In this document: positions 38,648 through 51,300 of the stretch, one piece after another
Layout of the letters: the number at the start of each line of letters is the position of its first letter
Numbering within the stretch: the first letter of the stretch is position 1
NCBI GenBank assembly: GCA_024362935.1
Contig: JANCRA010000009.1
Span: 15,755,572-15,819,571 of the forward strand
DNA: 64,000 nucleotides
Source: Setophaga petechia
Lineage: Eukaryota > Chordata > Aves > Passeriformes > Parulidae
Reading direction: 5' to 3'
Position numbers and translations under genes: made by a program
The notes under the pieces: model-generated
Told to the model about the DNA's origin: nothing
Databases searched by the model: none
What the model saw: only the letters and a program-made list of their open reading frames with translations

Positions 38648-41600
38648 TTCACTCTATAGGTATCTAAAAAGCTTTTCTGGAAGAAGAACTTGTGATTTCT
38701 GTGAGACACCAGAGAGGTCTCTGGAGAGGAAGTCCTGTAGAGGGAGATGCTCTCTTCCCACCTAATTGCTTAAATTTTTCTTAATTTAGACAGAATCTTC
38801 CTTGAGAAACATTTAGTGGGTTTATCCTTTTCTTTTTACCACATGAGGATCTCAGGCTCTTAGATTCCTCTTTAAGAATTTTTCGGGAAACAGAACAAAG
38901 TCCAGGGCTGCTATTCATAGCCAGTGCTTAACTGGGTCAAAGCCATAAAAGATTGTCAGTTAATAGAAGTAATAAATTTCTGGAGATGTTTCTTAAATAT
39001 AACCAAATCTTGGGAAAAATTATTTGTGGAAGAAACAACCTAGCCAAATAAAGGGGTTTGTACCCCTGCTCTATTCTTAATATATCTAATACTCATAATA
39101 TTCTAGCTATGCCTTATATACTTGTATCGTATACATCAAATGATTTATCATGTTGCTTTATACATGAGCTGTCTGCAGCTCTTCACTGCACCTCTTCCCT
39201 TTGCTTTCCCTCAGTGCACAGGAGCTCCAGCAGATGTTCAAAGAGGAGGTCAGGAGCCATTGCAGGAAAAGCAGTGCCATTGTTACAGCCCACTCACTGG
39301 CCGTGCAGACACTCTTTGTGCTGGCTGCAGCCTTTCTAAGGGTGGCATAAATGCTGGATATCCTGTTATAAATACCACACAAGCAGCATTGGTGGTGTTA
39401 CAAGTTTTCATCCTGCACATCTACTGTGACTGCTGTCTCCTGATGATAAGTGATGAGATACTGTTTATAGAGGTGAAAGACCATTTTCAGAAACTTTTAT
39501 GGCAGATCAGCACTATCTCTAAAGCAATGCTTATCTATCCTGGTGCCAGTTAATGTCAGAAGTGCTGATCATTGCTCTTCTAAAGCATTAGGGGGATATT
39601 TTTCCATGAGGCAAGTCAGCCGTGTGGTGAGGAGAGATGCTTTAGAATACCCAAATCCAACCACCTGCACTATCTGCATTGCCATCCTGACAGAAGCTGG
39701 CATCCTGTTTCTGCTGGATCACAGGAGTGTTGTTAGGCCAGGTGTTGCTGATACCTACTCCCACTTCCTGCTCCAGCACTTGCAAGCTCCTTGAGAGTCA
39801 TAATGTGTAAGAAATTCAGATACAGCACCTTTAGGCAGAAAAATCAAGACCCTTTGGCATATCCTGAAAAACTGGCTCACTGTTATCACCTAGTGTGTCA
39901 TCAGACTCACCCTAACCTGCAACACTCTGCACTGTCAGTTGCAGTGCAACTTGCTCTAGTTAATAATAGCTTTGGATGTAGTTCCATTAAATTTTGATTT
40001 TTCAAGGAGAAAAATTCTGTCTGCCATTTATGTGTTCTGCAATAGCAGGTCTCTGACCTCATGATTTGGGTGGAGAAAACTGCCTTTTTTGCTTGTCTTT
40101 GGTCTTGAATTTTTATTGCAGTTTGCCTGTGGGTTTTTTTCCCTGTGGGTCTTCATAGGAGACAGCTTTGACTTGTTCCCTTATGAGTACCTTGAGATCT
40201 AAGCAAAATGGAGATTTTTAGTTCTTGGCTCATCAGGTGGATCACTCTAAGGGAAGCCTCATAGGCATTGCCACATCTAGATAACATGGAAAGTTTTGAA
40301 TTTGGCTTTGAGGTTGTCCTCAAGGATAATGTAGATGCATGCTGTAGGAAGTAATAGCTAATTTACCTGTGATTGGGAGTCAGAAATTGTGGTTTTATTC
40401 CTGGTTCTATTACATGGCTATGACTGGAGGCAAGTTACTTTTTCCCACTGTGTTAGATCTTCGTTTTAGCTAAAATTAAATCAAAGGAATAGTGTTGGTT
40501 TATGCTGTATGACCATCCAGTTTCCCTCAGTTTCCCTCAGTATGTTTTCCTATCCCTTTAGAATAATCTAAAAATAATTCTTTGTAATACTATACCTGAA
40601 ATAATGCAAAGCAATTCTGCATGAATTCCAACCCAAAATAATCTGGTTCTGAAACTTCAAAAGTTTCTCTATTGAAAGTGTTCTTGAGGATTAATTAGAA
40701 TAACAAGCATCCCTAGGGCAATAGTGTGCTTTTCACTTTACTGTGTAACGAAGTTTCACAGCCCTTACCTGTCCTCACACACAACCAAGAAGTGAAGAAA
40801 GAAGCTTCTGCCTTGTCTTTGTTCTTCATTATTTCACTAAATGAAAACACTAAGTTTCTTCCCTCTTTCACTTGTACTGAAATGGTCTGCTGTGATTTTC
40901 TGCCTCTTAAGTAGGGTGAAGTTCTGCACCAGCCTGCGAACTTTAATAACCCAGGACTCTTTCCAGAGGTGCTAGTGGAGTTGTGTCAGTGAATTGACTT
41001 CCCTAAGGCTGCTGAAGCTTGATTAGAAGAATTGCTCATGTAGCTGAAATGGGAGATTCAATGATTTTGTAATTTGTATTTCAGAAGTCAGCAAATATTT
41101 TTGAAGCACTGTATTCTCATCCTACTTTAAAGAAAAATTACATACCTTGTAGCACACCCTTTTCTTCAAAGCACTTAATTACCCAATCTTTACTCTTAAA
41201 ACATTCTGAGGTTTCTCCCATGAGATGTCATGTTTTGCAGCAAACAATACAAACCCCCCAAAACTCCAAACCCAATTCTAACTGCTCTATAGAAAATGCC
41301 ATGAAATCAGGCTAAGTGGAAAGAAAGGGAATGGAGAAACAAATCTGAGACATGCAATTCAGTGATCTGGAGTAGAGATCCTAGTTGGCCACCTGCCTAG
41401 TTCTTATCAAAACACAGAGTTTCAGAAGCATTCCCTTAAGGAAACTCTAGCAAAATAATTTCTAAAAGATCCTGAAGTTAGTTGCAACTAGAAAGAATGT
41501 TCTTATTTTGGACAAAATGTTGTTTATCAATACTTAGGTCTGATCATAGAGACATTGCAAAGACATCACCATGCTTCTATCTTCAAGCATTTGTTCAGTT

Positions 41601-41802
41601 TTGCCCTTTATTCTCACTTCATACTTCAGAATTTTCCCCATTTAAAAAAAACACTCTTAGTCTATTTCACAGATCTCATACTATTTTTCCCTTCCTCTTC
41701 CCTTTTTTTATGCCAATCTTAAGCAGAATTGGTCTTCTCTCCCAATCTTTATTTTCCGCACAAATACTCAAGAATAAACTAAGAACAAGTTTACTGACTT
41801 CT

Positions 41803-41858
41803 TTTTGGTCAGTGTTTTATTTGAAATTGTTTTTTGTCGGTGCTTTATTTGAAATTGT
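41803..41858. repeat. 28-bp imperfect tandem duplication
   Basis: Two adjacent copies share CTTTATTTGAAATTG-type sequence with about three mismatches. It is older than the 52-bp duplication at 38.5 kb. Confidence 0.85.
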
Positions 41859-44308
41859 TTTCTAAAATGCTCTTTTATACCAGGGCTTTGATTCAGTACC
41901 CATTTAGTTGAAGCATGAACCTACAGGAACGCAGTAGTCAAGATGCTCAAATACTTGTAGTTTACTGTGAATTATATCAGTACAGACCTTAACAAGACAA
42001 TTCTGTTTCCCTTATTTGTCATTACTTTGGCATCTGGAGTTCACTTCAGTAGTTCAAATGAAAAATCCTGTACTGCCTAAATGCTATATTCCAAAATATA
42101 CATACTGCAAACAGAAATCCAAGTTTCTGTGTTGAGCAATTCAAGTTCCTTATGGAATGACTGCAAACTCCGGGCACTCACTCCCTTTGCAGTCAAGAGC
42201 CTAATCTTAGTCAGTAAAAAACTTATAATCATATTCAAAATTCAAAAGGGGGAGAGACTTGAGATTTCTTTAATTCCATCTGTATATCCATACAGCAAAG
42301 GACTTGTATGTCCATATCTTTAAGAAGGAGACAGTCAATAGTACATAAATAAATGCATATTTCTGAATTGAGGCCTCGCCTGCATGTTATTTTTGGATAT
42401 TCAGACATAAAGAACCTGTCCTCAGATGACAATATATTGTAACTGACTCATAGAGCAGCATTAGTGTAATTTTTGGCCAAGTTTCCCCTCCCAGAGAAGA
42501 GTAGGTTTATTTGAAGAAATTAAAGACAAGAAGATATACAGATTGTCACCACTCTTAAATAGCCAGCTTTGATAAATAGCACTATCATTAAGACGACATC
42601 TGAACAGAATCAATGTCTCAGAAAAAATAGTAACTAGATCTAATCCCTAAGCAGTTGTCTGCAGTCCCAGTTGCAATACATCATTTTTTTTCACATATTC
42701 TACTTTGACGGAGTGGATAGATTTGCTATTTTTCTTTTTTTCCCCTGTTTCCTGGTTATAGATGATAAACTATATTTTTCCTGTATGAAGTATTCACAGC
42801 TTTATCCTACTGTCCTTAAGAAATCTTCCATATTAGCTACAGCCATAAAAATACCAAATGAATAAGGAAAAATATAAACAAAAGAGCAGCGGTTATAAAA
42901 GACATCAGGCTCAGCTGACCCGCTGCCAACTTTTTTCAAAGCAGATGTTCTTCTTCTGACATTCATCTGTTTTCAGTCTGGAGTTCTGTATCTACTTTAA
43001 CACATTTCCTAGCTCATGATTTGCAAAGTTTCAGTTTATTTTCCCTAGACATATTTTTACACTCTTCCTCACCTTAAAGCTCTGTGTGCTCTTCTAAAAA
43101 GCAATGAGCTATAAAAAGACAGTTGAAAACAATGGAAAAAACAAGAGACTATAAACATGAAGTGAAGATGACTCAGGAAAAGCAATCGTAAGTTCTAATA
43201 GTATCTTCAAAGTCATACTATAAGTGATGAGACGGCAACTTTTTAAAATTCCTTACTGAATTTCCACAGAAAAATAATTTCTTAGAAGCCTGTTTATTCT
43301 GTGGAGCATGTCCTTGCATGACAAAGTGGTTTATTTCTTGATTTATTTTTGAGTGACGTACTTGTTTGCTCTCAAAACATTAAGCTATAGAAACATGGAT
43401 CCATTATTCATATGTTATATCCCAGCTTCTGACCTATTCTATGCGCTTGTTTATTAAACACACATTTTTATCAAGGAATGAACTTAACTTCATAGCATGG
43501 CCAAAGCCATCAGTAAAATGAAAATGCCCCTATTGTTATGCAACTTCACATCATACTGGATGAAGCAATTTCTTTTTTTTTGTTTATTCTGGACCTCGTG
43601 ACTCATTTTATTTGATACCCAAAAATTCTCATACTGAAATAAACAGGGAAAATTTCCATGTTCCATGCCAACACTTGGGATTTTGTTTTAAGTTTTAATA
43701 GTTATAAATAATAATTGAAGGGTGTCATGATCTATGAGGTAATGGATTCCTATATGTCCCACAAGATCAAAGCAAATGTCCAGAATAAACCCTCTTTCTC
43801 ATTGGATTCCTTTTGTAAGCAGGAACTGTGTGAAGATGCAGTCTACAAGAAGCTGAAGACTGGGAGAGGATCTATAGGGTAATTCTGGGGTATGTACTCA
43901 CCATCCTCAGTAGGCAGCATTCTCAGAAATTTTAGGTGCTGAAGCTATGTCAGTGTAAAAGTTTACAGTTATTTTTTATTCTGTTCCTCCTGAACCTGCA
44001 GCATCTGGCCCTACACTGCCCCTGCCTTTCTCCTGCAAGCCAGAACAGATGTTACTTGCAGAAGCTCCCTTTTTTAGGAAAAGAAGAAGAACAGCCTTGA
44101 AACTCCCTGTGTTTTCACATCCTTTTCTCTGTCTTTTGAAACACCTGCTTCAGAGCAGACTGGCAGATTCAACAGAGTCCTTATGTCCTAAAAGAGGAGG
44201 AGGATGACAAAATGGGTCCTCTGAGACAGGAGAGGTGAACACAGAGGAGACCTCAGACTTCTGAGAACCAGTCTGCTTTGTGGCACCCACTGTCAGAAGT
44301 CATTCTCA

Positions 44309-44850
44309 ATCATAGATTCAAACATAAAATACCAGGTTAGAAGGGACCTGAAGGATCATCTGGTCAAACCTTTCCTGGCAAAAGCATGGCGTAGAAAAGA
44401 TGGCCCAGCACTTTGTTCAGCCAAATCATAAAATTGTCCAATGTTGGGTAATCCACCATTTCCCTGAAGATGTTATTCCAGTGATAAATCTTTCTCATTG
44501 AGAAAAATGTTCCTCTTGTGTCTAATTGGAATCTCCCTAGGAAAACTTGTACCCATTACCTCCTATCTTTTCCATGTGACTGCTTGTAAAAGGGCAGTCT
44601 CCATTTTCTTTGTAGCCACGTTTTAAATACTGGAACATGATGATAAGGTCTCCCCTAAGCCTTCTTTTCTCAAGGCTGAACAAGGCCTGTTTTCTCAGTC
44701 ATTCCTCAAATAGCAGGTTTCCTTCATCTATGTGGCCCTTCTCCAACCTGTCACCAACATCTTTTATTGTGTAGTGGGGATCAAAACTGAGCGCAGTACT
44801 TTAGAAGAAGACATCCTCTATCCTCCATGGTACAAAACTGACAGTTCTGG
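44309..44850 (-). mobile_element. CR1 LINE 3' fragment, about 540 bp
   Basis: The plus strand begins ATCATAGATTC and continues CAGGTTAGAAGGGACCTGAA, then carries CR1 landmarks such as CCTAGGAAAACTTGTACCCA, AAGGTCTCCCCTAAGCCTTC and AACTGAGCGCAGTACTT. This is the reverse complement of an avian CR1 3' region. The element is 5'-truncated, has no intact reading frame and is moderately diverged. Confidence 0.92.
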
Positions 44851-45794
44851 AATGGCACCGACTGTTTCTGCCAAAGATTGTAGTAAGACTAAAACACACA
44901 TGACTTCATGATACTTATTTGGTACTGGAATCAGTGAAAGGTTTACAAAGTATCATTCATCACTACTACAGGAAAAACGTGTATGAAAGTGTTTCTGAGA
45001 ATGGTTTGCTCTTATTTCTGGATCTTTGATGATCTTTGCTGCATTTGCTTACTTAAAGTGAATAAATCTTGTTATTTCATCTGCTTCTGTATGTCTGTCC
45101 CCAGTATTCTATTCGTTCAGATAAGGAAAAATAAATAGCTCAAAGCAGCTCTAAGTACCTGTTCTGTACAGCTATGCTGTGCTCACATTCTGGTAACTTG
45201 CAGCTACACTGGCTTCTCCAGCCTTGATTGATCATTGGCCTTCCTACAGAGGTATCTTTTGTGCCAAACAAAAGTGTGCCAGTATTCAAATTTCTTTACT
45301 GAGAGTCTAATGGAAGAACCTGTTTGGCCTTCCCTTTCACATGCTGGAAAGTATTTGTAACGTGCCAACAACTTAAATTCAATAAAACACATAAGGCAAT
45401 GCCCAGTCTTACTTCACTCTATGACCTGAGCTACAGCCATAGCCAAAGAGCAGTGCTTTATTGCAGGGTCTCCTTCTTTAGGAGGCAGAAAGGCCATCAA
45501 TTTAAAGAGCTTTGGCTTTCCCTCTGGAGGATTCAGTAAGGGGCGGGTGGGACAAAGTGCAGATTTGCATATGAACTTGGCATTATGTTGACACCAGGTA
45601 CTGATTTTAATTAGCTGTGTCATCTTCTGAGCTAAGTAGTGACTGGAAGCAGGTTGTCTGATACTACATATTGTCAGGCTACATGCAGGCTGCCATCAGT
45701 TCTGTCATGCTGAGCAGAGAGGACTTCTGTCAAGTGCTAGCTGGAGATATTTTGGTTGGAGAAAGAAAATTTTTGTTGCTGGGCATTTTTCCTG

Positions 45795-45828
45795 TAATTT
45801 ATCCAACCTGCACAGGTTGGATAAATTA
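45795..45828. repeat. Perfect 16-bp inverted repeat with 2-base spacer
   Basis: TAATTTATCCAACCTG (45795-45810) is followed by CA and then its exact reverse complement (45813-45828). This could form a cruciform or a short RNA hairpin. Confidence 0.95.
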
Positions 45829-46674
45829 TAAATGAGCAGGGTTGATGAACAAGCACCTTACTGGGATAAGAGAACAGCTAGAACAATCGATTTTATATGT
45901 GTGCTCTTTATTTCACTTCATATTCCTCTGGGTAATTATACATAAATAATTTTAAAATAAGGAATAAGTATTATTTCATTTTATACCTCTTCATCAGCCA
46001 CAGAAAAAAGAATGAGCAAACACTGGTAATGAGGCAGTGATGGGACATCCGATATCTCTGAGATTCATATATCTAAGGGATGAGGGGGGATCTTACTACC
46101 TCCCAATAAATGTACAGGACAACTGTTCATTGTTTATTCAGAGAGCCCCACCTTTTTCCAGTGCCCCGCATCACAAAGCTGTACGTGTACCTGGCGGAAG
46201 ATTTCATTACGCAAAGACTTGGTGCCTGGTGGTGATAGAATTCTGGCTGATTGAAAACAAGAGGCTTTTGTTCTGTAAACCTGTCTGAATAGTGAAGTGC
46301 CCAGTACTGTTCATGCTATTTATGCGGCCAGGAAAAACTTCAGCCAGCAGTGGGTTCAGGATATACTTGATGACAGGTGTGGGTTCAGGAACCCTCCGAA
46401 CACCACTGCTGTCCGGATGTATCAAATACCAGCCATTTGAGGCATTGTGCTGTGACTTCAAATGCACTTCTTTCCTACACTCATTATGCTGATAGGAGTG
46501 TGCAGACACAGGCCAAATCCCATTACATAGACAGTTTAACTTCATGAAAGCTATCTTTTCCTGATGATGGCCCACACATCACTTTAAGAATGAAAGGCAG
46601 TGGAAGACGCTAAATCACTGGTAAAGATCTCTAGCACAGAGTCAGTCAGTGGGCAGAGTGGCAGGTGAACGCAG

Positions 46675-46721
46675 ATGCAAATGTGTTGAAATTTGCATTA
46701 AGACAATAATCTGCAATTAAG
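46675..46721. promoter_or_regulatory. Candidate enhancer: inverted POU octamers plus NKX-type site
   Basis: A perfect ATGCAAAT octamer lies at 46675-46682, its reverse complement ATTTGCAT at 46691-46698, and CAATTAAG (NKX2-like) at 46714-46721. Such clustering in a noncoding spacer resembles a developmental enhancer, but motifs of this length also occur by chance in AT-rich DNA. Confidence 0.3.
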
Positions 46722-48442
46722 AGGTTTGCTGTGGTATTTATGAAAATGCACAGAGATTTACAGATTAGTGCTACATTTTCAGGCAAGACTTATGGCGCAG
46801 CAACATTGGAAAGTATGGGACCTTGCATAATGTTACAGTAACTTAAAGGCAGAATTACAAATAGCAAGTGTTATAATAAATACCTTATCTTTAGCAGCAT
46901 AAAATGAAAGGTTCTGATGTAAGAACCTTTTAGGACCCTCAGTGCTGTAAATATGTTTGTGTATGTTATTGGCACTATGATGTACTACAAATTTTCTCAC
47001 TGTTAAAAGCTTATCTTTTAGCCAGCTATGGGAGAGTGACTGAATTTCCAGCACTTTGGGGCAGTACCAACACGCTGTGTAGGTCAGCTCTGCACATGTG
47101 CTCTTCCTTCAGCCCTGCTGGCTCAGCCTGACCAAAGCTCACTGTTGCCTGGCTCAGACCACACAAAGGTTTTGTGGGGGTGTTGACTCCTTTGCTGAAA
47201 AGCAGCTTGCCTGCATATCCTGCTCAGCAGAAAGCCCTTCATCCTCCTGCCCCCAGCCACAGCCTGTGCAGGCTCCCTGGGGCCCTGCCTGCAGGGACAG
47301 GTGCTGCCCTGGGTCGCTGGTCAGTGAGCATGGGCTGTCTGGTGGGGCAGAGATCCACTCTGAGCCAGAGAGCAGATGCTGCCTGCCATCCTGTGGGAAA
47401 GGCAGTGTGCAGCACATCATGTGCTCCTTGTTTCCTTACAAGTAGGGAGCAGCATTTCACACCACTTTGAAATGGACAGAATCAGTATAAATAATTGTAC
47501 TACTTACTGGATCTTTAATCCTTCAAAAATCATGTTAATATGTGTCTTACCATTTTGATATCCACAGCTTTCATGTGCCTCTTCCTTAACATACACGATT
47601 TGAAAAGAGACATGTGTGTTGGAAGACTGTATAGAAGGAGGAGAGTATAAGCTTTACATTTTGGGAACTGGTAATCTCTCTGATTTAAAAGGCTTTGATA
47701 GCTACCTTTTAATTAAGGATGTGCCAACAGTAATTTTCATCCCTATTTCACAAGAAACATAGTTCCATTCGAAGCTGTATTTTAGTGTCATGGTATGATT
47801 GCCCCAACTACTTTTTAGAGTTAGGCTCTTTCTCTTTGTGCTGAAAACATACAGAAACTTATGTTGAAATAGAAGGTACTGTGGATATGATTCAATTTGT
47901 CTGTCATTATGTCCATTTCACCTTCATCTTTTGTGAATAGTGTTTTGTATTTCCAATAAGTGATTTAACTTAACCACTGGTTTCCACAGAAGCTCACAGT
48001 TAAACTCTAAATGTTATTTACTTCCCTTTAATTATAAAAATACACCAGGTTAGTTTGTAATTAAAGATAATGATAATGTTGTTTGATACCTTGTGGGGAA
48101 AAGTTTAAATATTTCATGACCAAGGAGTTCTAGAAAGGAGGGCAGCAAAAATAGCCAAAGGTTCTTTTTTCCTCTCTCTCTTCTGGCACAGAGAACAAAG
48201 ATAACAACCCCCAGGAAATTTGATATGTTAATAAAATGCAGCAAGTTGGTAAAAGATGAAGAGTCATTGAATGCAAGAGGAGAGAGGGAACACTGAAAAC
48301 CACATAAATGAGCTCACACAGATCTTGAGACTCACCTCCAAGAGTCACCACACCATTCCCAGCTAACTGCTTGTGCTCTCCCAACAGAGACAGCAGGAAC
48401 AGCACATCAGGGGCCTCTGTCCAGACCCACCTCTTAGAAGCA

Positions 48443-48670
48443 TAAAATCATAGAACATCCTGAGTTGGAAGGGACCCAAGGGATCACTCAGTCCAGCTCC
48501 TGGCCCTGCACAGGACAGTCCAAGAACTGCACCATGTGCCTGAGCACATTGTTCAAGTACTTCTTGTCTTGAACTCTGTCAGGCTGCTGCTGTGACCACT
48601 CCCTGGGGAGCCTGTGCCAGTGCCCAACCAACCTCTGGGTGAAGAACCTTGTTTTAATATCCAACCTAAA
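48443..48670 (-). mobile_element. CR1 LINE 3' fragment, about 230 bp
   Basis: The plus strand reads AAATCATAGAACATCCTGAG, then TTGGAAGGGACCCAAGGGAT, and continues TCCAGCTCCTGGCCCTGCAC to GGTGAAGAACCTTGTTTTAA. This is a clear avian CR1 3' end on the minus strand, truncated at its 5' side. It is the best-preserved CR1 copy in the window. Confidence 0.95.
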
Positions 48671-50031
48671 TGTCTATGTGAAAGACACAGTTTTTTCACT
48701 TGATTTAAGCTGTGCATAGAAAGGGGTTATCAAAATGGTAGACTTGTCACAAAAGTGGCAGAGACTTTGTTTTAGATCCCCCTTGAAAGAATCTTCTTCC
48801 AAAGAAGTGGAACAGACAGTTGGAGCTCCTAGTTTTGCTAAGCCCCACAGCAATATGCACTGGAAATGCTTTGTCAGCACTCTTGAGAAGAATGGAGCAC
48901 TGGTGAATGATGTCTTTGCACCCTCATGATTAGAAATATATCTACTATAGACAAATGTGTATATGTGAAATTATTTTGTGTTTTATCAAGGCGGAATGTT
49001 TTTTGAAAAGATTGTTTTACATCTGATATTCAGGCATAATAAAATTTTTCTGCATCTGTGCTAATTGTGTCTTTTTAAAAGGGAAGAAATAGTGAGAGTC
49101 AGTGCCTGAGAGTCACTTTCACAACTATTATTATTTGAAAATTCAATATATCCTCCTACCATATAAATGAAAAATTTACCTTGGCCATTCCTACTGTTTC
49201 AAACTATGAGTGCTCAGCAGCATACTTTATGTATCTCTGGAGGTTTTAAATTCCAGCCCATCAAACAGTTTATGGGGGATGACTTTCCTTCCCTACCTAG
49301 TTAGAGGAGGATAAATCTGAACTGGTATTTTTTAATTTGCTGCTATTTCATCTTTTTAATGCTTCATATGTGTATATATTAATAATAATCTCATGTGGAA
49401 GTTAATCCATCTTGAAAGAGTTCTTTTTACATATGAAGTATGCTGACATATGTGGGAGACAACAGAAGAATGAAGGAAAAGAAGGTCCTTAACTCAGCTG
49501 TAAAGAGTGAACCTAAATCAGACTGTTCTGACTGTGTGGGTTAAATGTCACTTGCTGAACCTGTGGGATGGACTGAAGACTGAATAACTTTCACTGAGTT
49601 GGAAGACTTGATCATTTATTTTGTAAAAAATTTGTAAAATATGTTTTGTGAGACATTGAGGATCTTTAAAAACTGTGTTACAGTAATGTTTTATCTACCA
49701 CTATTTTAGAAGGCAACAATATTTACAGCTGAGATCACATTTAAGATAATATTTGTTGTATTGTCTGGCTTGTTTTTTAAACATTTTTGACAGATGTGGC
49801 TGGTTCTTTGTGAATGTTTTCAGGTAAGAGAAGTGGGGCTATTAGTCCTAATCCCCTACATTCTTAAGGTTTCTTCAATACAAGGAATGAGAAAAGTACA
49901 ATTGCATGCTGACTCTGGAGGGATTGGAGAGGGCAAAGAAACTTAAATAATACTTTCTCTGAAAAGACCAGAGCCTCTCCCTCCATGTAGGTTTGCTGAT
50001 GAAGCCTGCGTGGGTCTTATCAGCATAGCAT
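48671..50031. other. Intergenic sequence, nothing recognised
   Basis: AT-rich, with no gene, repeat family or marked structure that I can identify. Confidence 0.6.
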
Positions 50032-50548
50032 TGGCCCGGGACCTCTGTCCCAGGAGGACAGAGTACCGGAGGCCAGCTTGCTCAGACCCGGGCCAGGGGA
50101 TAATCCTCTAGCAAGCAGGGTGATAAACTGCTCTAACAGTGATTAGCCAGCTCTTAGGATTTCAGCTGCTGCTAGGTTAAGTTTTCCCGTGGCATAAGAC
50201 TTCAAGCAGACGGAGAGAGAGGAGAAGAAAAGATGCCAGCTGTTCCACGAGGATGGCTTTATTCGGGGAGTTCATGAAGGGTCTCAGCTCTTCTTCTTCT
50301 GAGTTAGTAGGGTACAGTATGCTACTTTTATACCCTTGGCCAGTATCCAAACTTGACCAATGGACAAAGGTTAGAGGGACCATAAGTGACCAATAGTAGG
50401 GTTAACAAGATTTTTCTCCTGATAAGGGTGCAAAGATAAATTCTGAGTTGGGGCTCAGGAAACTTCTTTGCTGCTGTGTCAGCATTCCTGTTGTTAATCC
50501 TCCACGGTGCCTTTGCCAGGCCTGTGGGGTTTACTACAGTTTGCCACA
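50032..50548 (-). mobile_element. Solo LTR of an endogenous retrovirus-type element
   Basis: On the minus strand the element starts TGTGGCAAAC and ends CCCGGGCCA, giving TG...CA termini about 517 bp apart. A TATA box TATAAAAG lies at 50332-50325 and a polyadenylation signal AATAAA at 50263-50258 in the correct order and about 65 bp apart, as in an LTR with a short R region. No primer-binding site follows the 3' end, no polypurine tract precedes the 5' end, and no gag, pol or env frames are adjacent, so this is a recombined solo LTR. I could not identify a clean target-site duplication, so the ends may be off by a few bases. The family is not named. Confidence 0.72.
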
Positions 50549-51300
50549 GCAGAATCAGCTAGAAAGGTTTTGGGTATTCCTGTGAGGCTACATCATTGCT
50601 CTGCCATCCTCAGTACAGATAGACTACACCCTAAGTAGTAACAAGTAAGTTATTACTACTGTAAGCAGTAACAACACCTTTTGTAAAAGTCCTTTTACAA
50701 AATAAAAGGGTCTTTAATAAAATAGCATAACTTGTGAGGTTATCCACATGTTGCGATTGGGAGGTGTGGTTGCAGTATGTGTGGGCGTGGTGAGATGACT
50801 CTCATCTAGCTAAGAGACTTCTTGGCGTCTGTGCTGGCCTTAGATGCTGCTGTTAGTCAATGCTACCTCACAGAGGTCTGAGGCAAAAGCCCACCTCTTC
50901 CCTTTCTGGCAGTTGCAAAGAGCCTTATGTGTATCCCAAAGAACTGCAGCAGTGGACAGAAGTGCCCTGAAACATCGGAAGGATGCAGCTCGCAAGGGCT
51001 CTCCACACCAGTCCAGCTGAGCGACCTCAGCCCACAGAGAGGAGCCTGCTGGGAGCAGATGTGCTGAGGGTGGGACTGGCTGCAATTGTCACAATGTCTC
51101 CTGTGTAAGGGCCAGTACTTCTATTCAATGCTTGTGGCATTTCCTCCAAATAATTACAAATATACTGGTAACTGGTTACTGCTACAAATGCTTGGTAACA
51201 GTTAATCACATTTAATGGTGTTGCTGCTACAGTTCACATAACAGTGGCAGTTGTAGTATCTGTAATGGGTTAAATCCCGTTGAAACCAGTAGCTTGGACT
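50549..51300. other. GC-richer stretch beside the LTR, origin unknown
   Basis: The interval 50.82-51.10 kb is richer in GC than its surroundings and is open for 60-81 codons on the minus strand. The translations resemble no retroviral or host family I recognise. It could be a decayed repeat or part of an older element next to the LTR. Confidence 0.35.

Larger units (their letters stand above)
37521..44308. other. Intergenic sequence, no gene recognised
   Basis: AT-rich DNA holding two small tandem duplications (38544-38647 and 41803-41858). The block 39.16-39.45 kb is somewhat GC-richer and could be a decayed repeat; I cannot assign it. No exon with a recognisable product is seen on either strand. 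Confidence 0.6.
44851..48442. other. Intergenic sequence with a palindrome and an octamer cluster
   Basis: No gene is recognised. It holds the perfect palindrome at 45795-45828 and a cluster of homeodomain/POU-type motifs at 46675-46721. The stretch 47.08-47.45 kb is GC-richer and open in several frames, with no recognised product. Confidence 0.6.

Noticed and set aside
41482..41865. 127-codon plus-strand frame
   Set aside because: AT-rich Phe/Leu/Ser composition, spans a tandem duplication, and has no homology I can recognise.
46207..46575. 122-codon minus-strand frame
   Set aside because: The plus strand is also open across it, no known family is recognised, and no splice signals bound it convincingly.
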